Assembly: GCF_022317005.1 (NCBI RefSeq)
Contig: NZ_CP081006.1
Coordinates: forward strand, 372,001-436,000
Source: Mycobacterium sp. IDR2000157661
GTDB lineage: Bacteria > Actinomycetota > Actinomycetes > Mycobacteriales > Mycobacteriaceae
Direction of reading: 5' to 3'
DNA: 64,000 nt
Of this stretch, positions 61,333 to 64,000 are shown piece by piece (the stretch's first letter is position 1; the number at the start of each line of letters is the position of its first letter). Under the pieces are notes generated by a model that was given only the letters and a program-made list of their open reading frames with translations, ran no database searches and was not told where the DNA came from. The position numbers and the translations under genes are program-made.

Positions 61333-62772
61333 TCAGTCCAGATCGTCGTGCGCCATCAGCTGGCGTCCGGCCTCGGTGATCGACCCGGTGAGCGACGGAT
61401 ACACCGAGAACGTCTGCGCCAGGTCCTCGACGTCGTTGCCGTTCTGCACCGCCAGCGCGATCGGCATAATCAGTTCGGAGGCGATCGGCGCGACCACTAC
61501 CCCGCCGATCACCACACCGGTCGCCGGCCTGCAGAAGATCTTGATGAAGCCGCGTCGCAGGCTCGACATCTTGGCTCTGGCGTTGGTGTTCAGCGGCAGC
61601 ATCACCGTGCGAGCGGCCACCGACCCGTCGTCGATCTTGGACTGCGGCACCCCGACGGCGGCGATCTCCGGCCGGGTGAACACCGCGGCGGCCACGGTGC
61701 GCAGCCGGATCGGTTCCAGACCTTCCCCCAGCGCGTGGTACATCGCGATGCGGCCCTGCATGGCCGCTACCGAGGCGAGCAGCATCAGCCCGGTGCAGTC
61801 GCCTGCGGCGTAGATGCCCGGGACGTTGGTCCGCGAGACCCGGTCGACGGTGAGGTAGTTGCCCTGGCCGAGTTCGATGCCGACCCGCTCGAGGCCCAGA
61901 CCGCTGGTGTTGGGCACGGAGCCCACGGTCATCAGCGCGTGGCTGCCCTCCACGCAGCGGCCGTCGGTCATCCGGACCACGACCCCAGCCCCAGAGCCTG
62001 AGCCATCGCGTTCGACCGATTCGGCGCGCGCGTTCTTGACCAGCGTGACACCCCGGGACGCGAGCACCTCCTCGAGGACCGCGGCGGCATCGGAGTCCTC
62101 GTGCGGCAGGATCTGATCGCGGCTCGCCACCACGGTGACCTTCACCCCGAGCTCGGTATAGGCGTTGACGAACTCCGCGCCGGTCACCCCGGAACCCACG
62201 ACGACCAGGTGTTCTGGCAGCTCCTGGAGATCGTAGAGCTGGCGCCAGTTGAGGATGCGTTCGCCGTCGGGTTCGGCACCGGCCAGCACCCGCGGGCTGG
62301 CGCCGGTCGCGATCAGTACGACGTCGGCCCTCAGCGTGCTGGTCGAGCCGTCGTGGCCGGACACCCGCACCGTGTGCTCGGCCATCCCCGGCACATCGTC
62401 GACCAGTTCACCGCGACCCGCGATCAACGTGACGCCCTGACTGCGCAGCCGCTCGGCGATATCGGCCGACTGCGCGGCGGCGAGCTTCTTGACGCGTTCG
62501 TTGAGCGTCGGCAGCGCGATCTTGGCGTTGTCGAAGTCGAGCGCGTAGCCGAGATCGGGGGCGCGACGAAGTTCGGTGCGCACCCCGGTGGAGGCGATGA
62601 ACGTCTTGGACGGCACACAGTCCCACAGCACACAGGCACCGCCGATCCCGTCCGAGTCGACGACGGTGACCTCGGCGACATCGGGTCCCGCCGCCGCTGC
62701 GACCAAGGCCGCCTCATAGCCGGCGGGCCCGCCGCCGATGATCACGATGCGGGTTGCCTTCTGAATTGGCAC
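61333..62772 (-). CDS. lpdA: Flavoprotein disulfide reductase-like NAD(P)H quinone reductase LpdA
   Basis: 479 residues from GTG 62772. FAD motif IVIIGGGPAGYEAALVA, then GGACVLWDCVPSK with both cysteines of the CX4C redox pair, VVVGSGVTGAEFVNAY for NAD(P), and YAAGDCTG. In true lipoamide dehydrogenases the C-terminus has a His-Glu dyad in HPTLSE; here it reads YPSLTG, so that dyad is absent. M. tuberculosis LpdA is a quinone reductase rather than a lipoamide dehydrogenase, consistent with this. TAGGTT (62779-62784) 6 nt before the GTG suggests a leaderless start. Confidence 0.94.
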   Translation of the reverse strand: MPIQKATRIVIIGGGPAGYEAALVAAAAGPDVAEVTVVDSDGIGGACVLWDCVPSKTFIASTGVRTELRRAPDLGYALDFDNAKIALPTLNERVKKLAAAQSADIAERLRSQGVTLIAGRGELVDDVPGMAEHTVRVSGHDGSTSTLRADVVLIATGASPRVLAGAEPDGERILNWRQLYDLQELPEHLVVVGSGVTGAEFVNAYTELGVKVTVVASRDQILPHEDSDAAAVLEEVLASRGVTLVKNARAESVERDGSGSGAGVVVRMTDGRCVEGSHALMTVGSVPNTSGLGLERVGIELGQGNYLTVDRVSRTNVPGIYAAGDCTGLMLLASVAAMQGRIAMYHALGEGLEPIRLRTVAAAVFTRPEIAAVGVPQSKIDDGSVAARTVMLPLNTNARAKMSSLRRGFIKIFCRPATGVVIGGVVVAPIASELIMPIALAVQNGNDVEDLAQTFSVYPSLTGSITEAGRQLMAHDDLD

Positions 62773-62837
62773 GGACCCAACCTAACGAAGCGGGTGGTCG
62801 ATCGCCCAGCCAGGAGACGAAGCCTTAACCTTTACCG

Positions 62838-63317
62838 GTGCCGCTCTACGCCGCTTACGGGTCCAACATGCATCCGGAGCAGATGTTGCAACGGGCGCCG
62901 CATTCCCCGATGGCCGGCACCGGGTGGTTACACGGCTGGCGTCTGACGTTCGGCGGCGAGGACATCGGGTGGGAGGGCGCGCTCGCCACCATCGTCGAGG
63001 ATCCGAGCTCCAAGGTGTTCGTCGTGCTCTACGACATGACCAAGGAGGACGAGGAGAACCTCGACCGCTGGGAGGGCTCCGAGTTGGGGGTCCACAAGAA
63101 GATCCGCTGCCGGGTGGAGCGCACCTCGTCGGACACCGACACCGACCCCGTCCTGGCGTGGCTGTACGTCGTAGACGCGTGGGAAGGTGGCCTGCCGTCG
63201 GCCCGCTATCTCGGGGTCATGGCCGACGCCGCCGAAATCGCAGGCGCACCAGCCGAATACGTGCGCCAGATCCGCACCCGACCAGCCCGCAACATCGGCC
63301 CCGGCACATCAGGATGA
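62838..63317 (+). CDS. Gamma-glutamylcyclotransferase-fold protein (Rv3304-like)
   Basis: 159 residues from GTG 62838. It opens LYAAYGSNMHPEQM with the YGSN phosphate/substrate loop of the cyclotransferase fold, continues GWRLTFGGEDIGWEGALATI, and has acidic EEDEENLDRWEG where the catalytic Glu is expected. The activity of the mycobacterial group is not known to me. TAACCT (62826-62831) 6 nt before the GTG, without Shine-Dalgarno, suggests a leaderless transcript divergent from lpdA. Confidence 0.88.
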   Translation: MPLYAAYGSNMHPEQMLQRAPHSPMAGTGWLHGWRLTFGGEDIGWEGALATIVEDPSSKVFVVLYDMTKEDEENLDRWEGSELGVHKKIRCRVERTSSDTDTDPVLAWLYVVDAWEGGLPSARYLGVMADAAEIAGAPAEYVRQIRTRPARNIGPGTSG

Positions 63318-63419
63318 AAACCGACCCGCACGCCGCTTCGGCACCTGCCACCCACGCTGGCATGCTGAGGCGGTGAGATCCTTGCGTTTCGAACATCACC
63401 GCTCAAGTGAGGTCCAAAC

Positions 63420-64000
63420 GTGAGACTGGTCGTTCATGACTACTCCGGACACCCGGGGCAGGTGCATCTCAGCCGGGAGCTGGCTCGTCGTGGACACACC
63501 GTCGAGCACCAGTTCTGTACGTCCTACACGACCGGTCGGGGCGCCACTGAGCGCAGAGAGGGTGACCCGCGCACCTTTTCCGTGCGTGCACTCGACCTCG
63601 GCGGCGAATTCGCACGCTACTCCCCATTGGTCAGGCTCAAACAAGAACTGCGGTACGCACCGATCGCTGCGCGAGCCGTTTGCGACGCCCGCCCGGACGT
63701 CGCGGTGCTGTCGAACATTCCTCTGCTGTCGCTGTTCTTGCTGGCATTCCTCCTGCGTCGACGTGGTGTTCCCTATGTGTTCTGGCAACAGGACGTCTAC
63801 AGCGACGCAATCGGTGTGGTCGCCCGCCAGAAACTGCGCGGCCCAGGAGCGGTAGTCGCGTGGCTTGCCGCGCGCGCCGAACGCAGCGTTGCCCGCGGCG
63901 CCGCGGGCATCGTGCCGATCAGCGACACCTTTCTCGAGCAACTCGACCGATGGGGTGTGGCGCGGTCCAAAGTTCGCGTCGTTCCCAACTGGGGTGCCAT
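63420..64000 (+). CDS. Glycosyltransferase family 4 (WcaI/WbuB-like), 3' end outside window
   Basis: Open from GTG 63420 (GAGG 8 nt upstream) to the window edge, 193 codons. It starts RLVVHDYSGHPGQVHLSREL, then RRGVPYVFWQQDVYSDAIG (typical of WcaI-like GT4s, usually W.QD.Y), ISDTFLEQLDRWGV and VVPNWGA, where the donor domain begins. It looks intact so far and likely starts another polysaccharide locus to the right. A window-edge frame of this kind has no stop codon here. Confidence 0.87.
   Translation, partial: MRLVVHDYSGHPGQVHLSRELARRGHTVEHQFCTSYTTGRGATERREGDPRTFSVRALDLGGEFARYSPLVRLKQELRYAPIAARAVCDARPDVAVLSNIPLLSLFLLAFLLRRRGVPYVFWQQDVYSDAIGVVARQKLRGPGAVVAWLAARAERSVARGAAGIVPISDTFLEQLDRWGVARSKVRVVPNWGA

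Overview
The window is high-GC actinobacterial DNA. It almost certainly comes from a mycobacterium, most likely a free-living, fast-growing (Mycolicibacterium-type) species. Its backbone follows the Mycobacterium tuberculosis order Rv3280 to Rv3304: accD5-accE5-maf, sseA-sufE-accA3, rsbW-sigF, usfY, lat, lrpA, hglS-like, pcd, tetR, lhr, nei, then a pseudouridine synthase, glpD2, lpdA and a gamma-glutamylcyclotransferase-like gene. Blocks not present in that backbone are inserted between these genes. Species assignment is inference; gene identities rest on motifs and remembered family sequences, not on database searches.

Region by region. 1-8092 (minus strand): a Wzx/Wzy-type exopolysaccharide locus with an exported beta-helix protein, a chain-length protein with a lost Walker A, an FkbM methyltransferase, a GT4, a WbaP-type priming transferase, a flippase, and an SGNH-fold protein that has lost catalytic residues. 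8226-12246 (plus): a cutinase-like lipoprotein, an unknown anchored protein, then accD5-accE5-maf. 12292-16225 (minus): a compact operon of LbH acyltransferase, methyltransferase, acyl carrier protein, AMP ligase and SDR, lying where maf and sseA are neighbours in M. tuberculosis. 16689-20255 (plus): sseA-sufE, accA3 and a small hypothetical gene. 20248-22782: a MobA-like gene, an anti-anti-sigma (STAS) protein and rsbW-sigF with a recognisable SigF promoter. 22979-27641: topoisomerase IB and a sugar-nucleotide/glycosyltransferase operon whose first gene is a decayed glycosyltransferase. 27784-31301: small stress genes (CsbD-like, UsfY), a flavin reductase, an ANTAR regulator and an Mrr-like membrane nuclease. 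31294-35980: lysine catabolism (lat, lrpA, hglS-like, pcd). 35990-43023: an SDR, a TetR, lhr and nei. 43028-46213: a desaturase/reductase pair facing a FabR/DesT-type TetR, with three matching operator-like palindromes. 46234-48592: a crotonase, an SDR, a DUF1330-type protein and a polyproline secreted protein. 49120-58622: a secreted GH2 enzyme and a 2458-residue surface protein carrying two long beta-propeller arrays. 58649-64000: pseudouridine synthase, glpD2, lpdA, a cyclotransferase-like gene and the start of another GT4.

How the genes work together. AccA3, AccD5 and AccE5 are subunits of mycobacterial acyl-CoA carboxylases that supply methylmalonyl-CoA and related extender units. Lat, Pcd and the HglS-like enzyme form a lysine to 2-aminoadipate to 2-hydroxyglutarate route under a local Lrp regulator. 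DesA3 and its reductase are an acyl desaturation pair probably controlled by unsaturated acyl-CoA status through the divergent FabR-like repressor. SigF, RsbW, the STAS protein, UsfY and CsbD form a general-stress group. Many genes show a -10-like hexamer 5 to 8 nt before the start codon and no Shine-Dalgarno, the mycobacterial leaderless-transcript pattern. The best candidates for undescribed biology are the five-gene ACP operon at 12292-16225, the giant two-array propeller protein, and the desaturase regulatory module.
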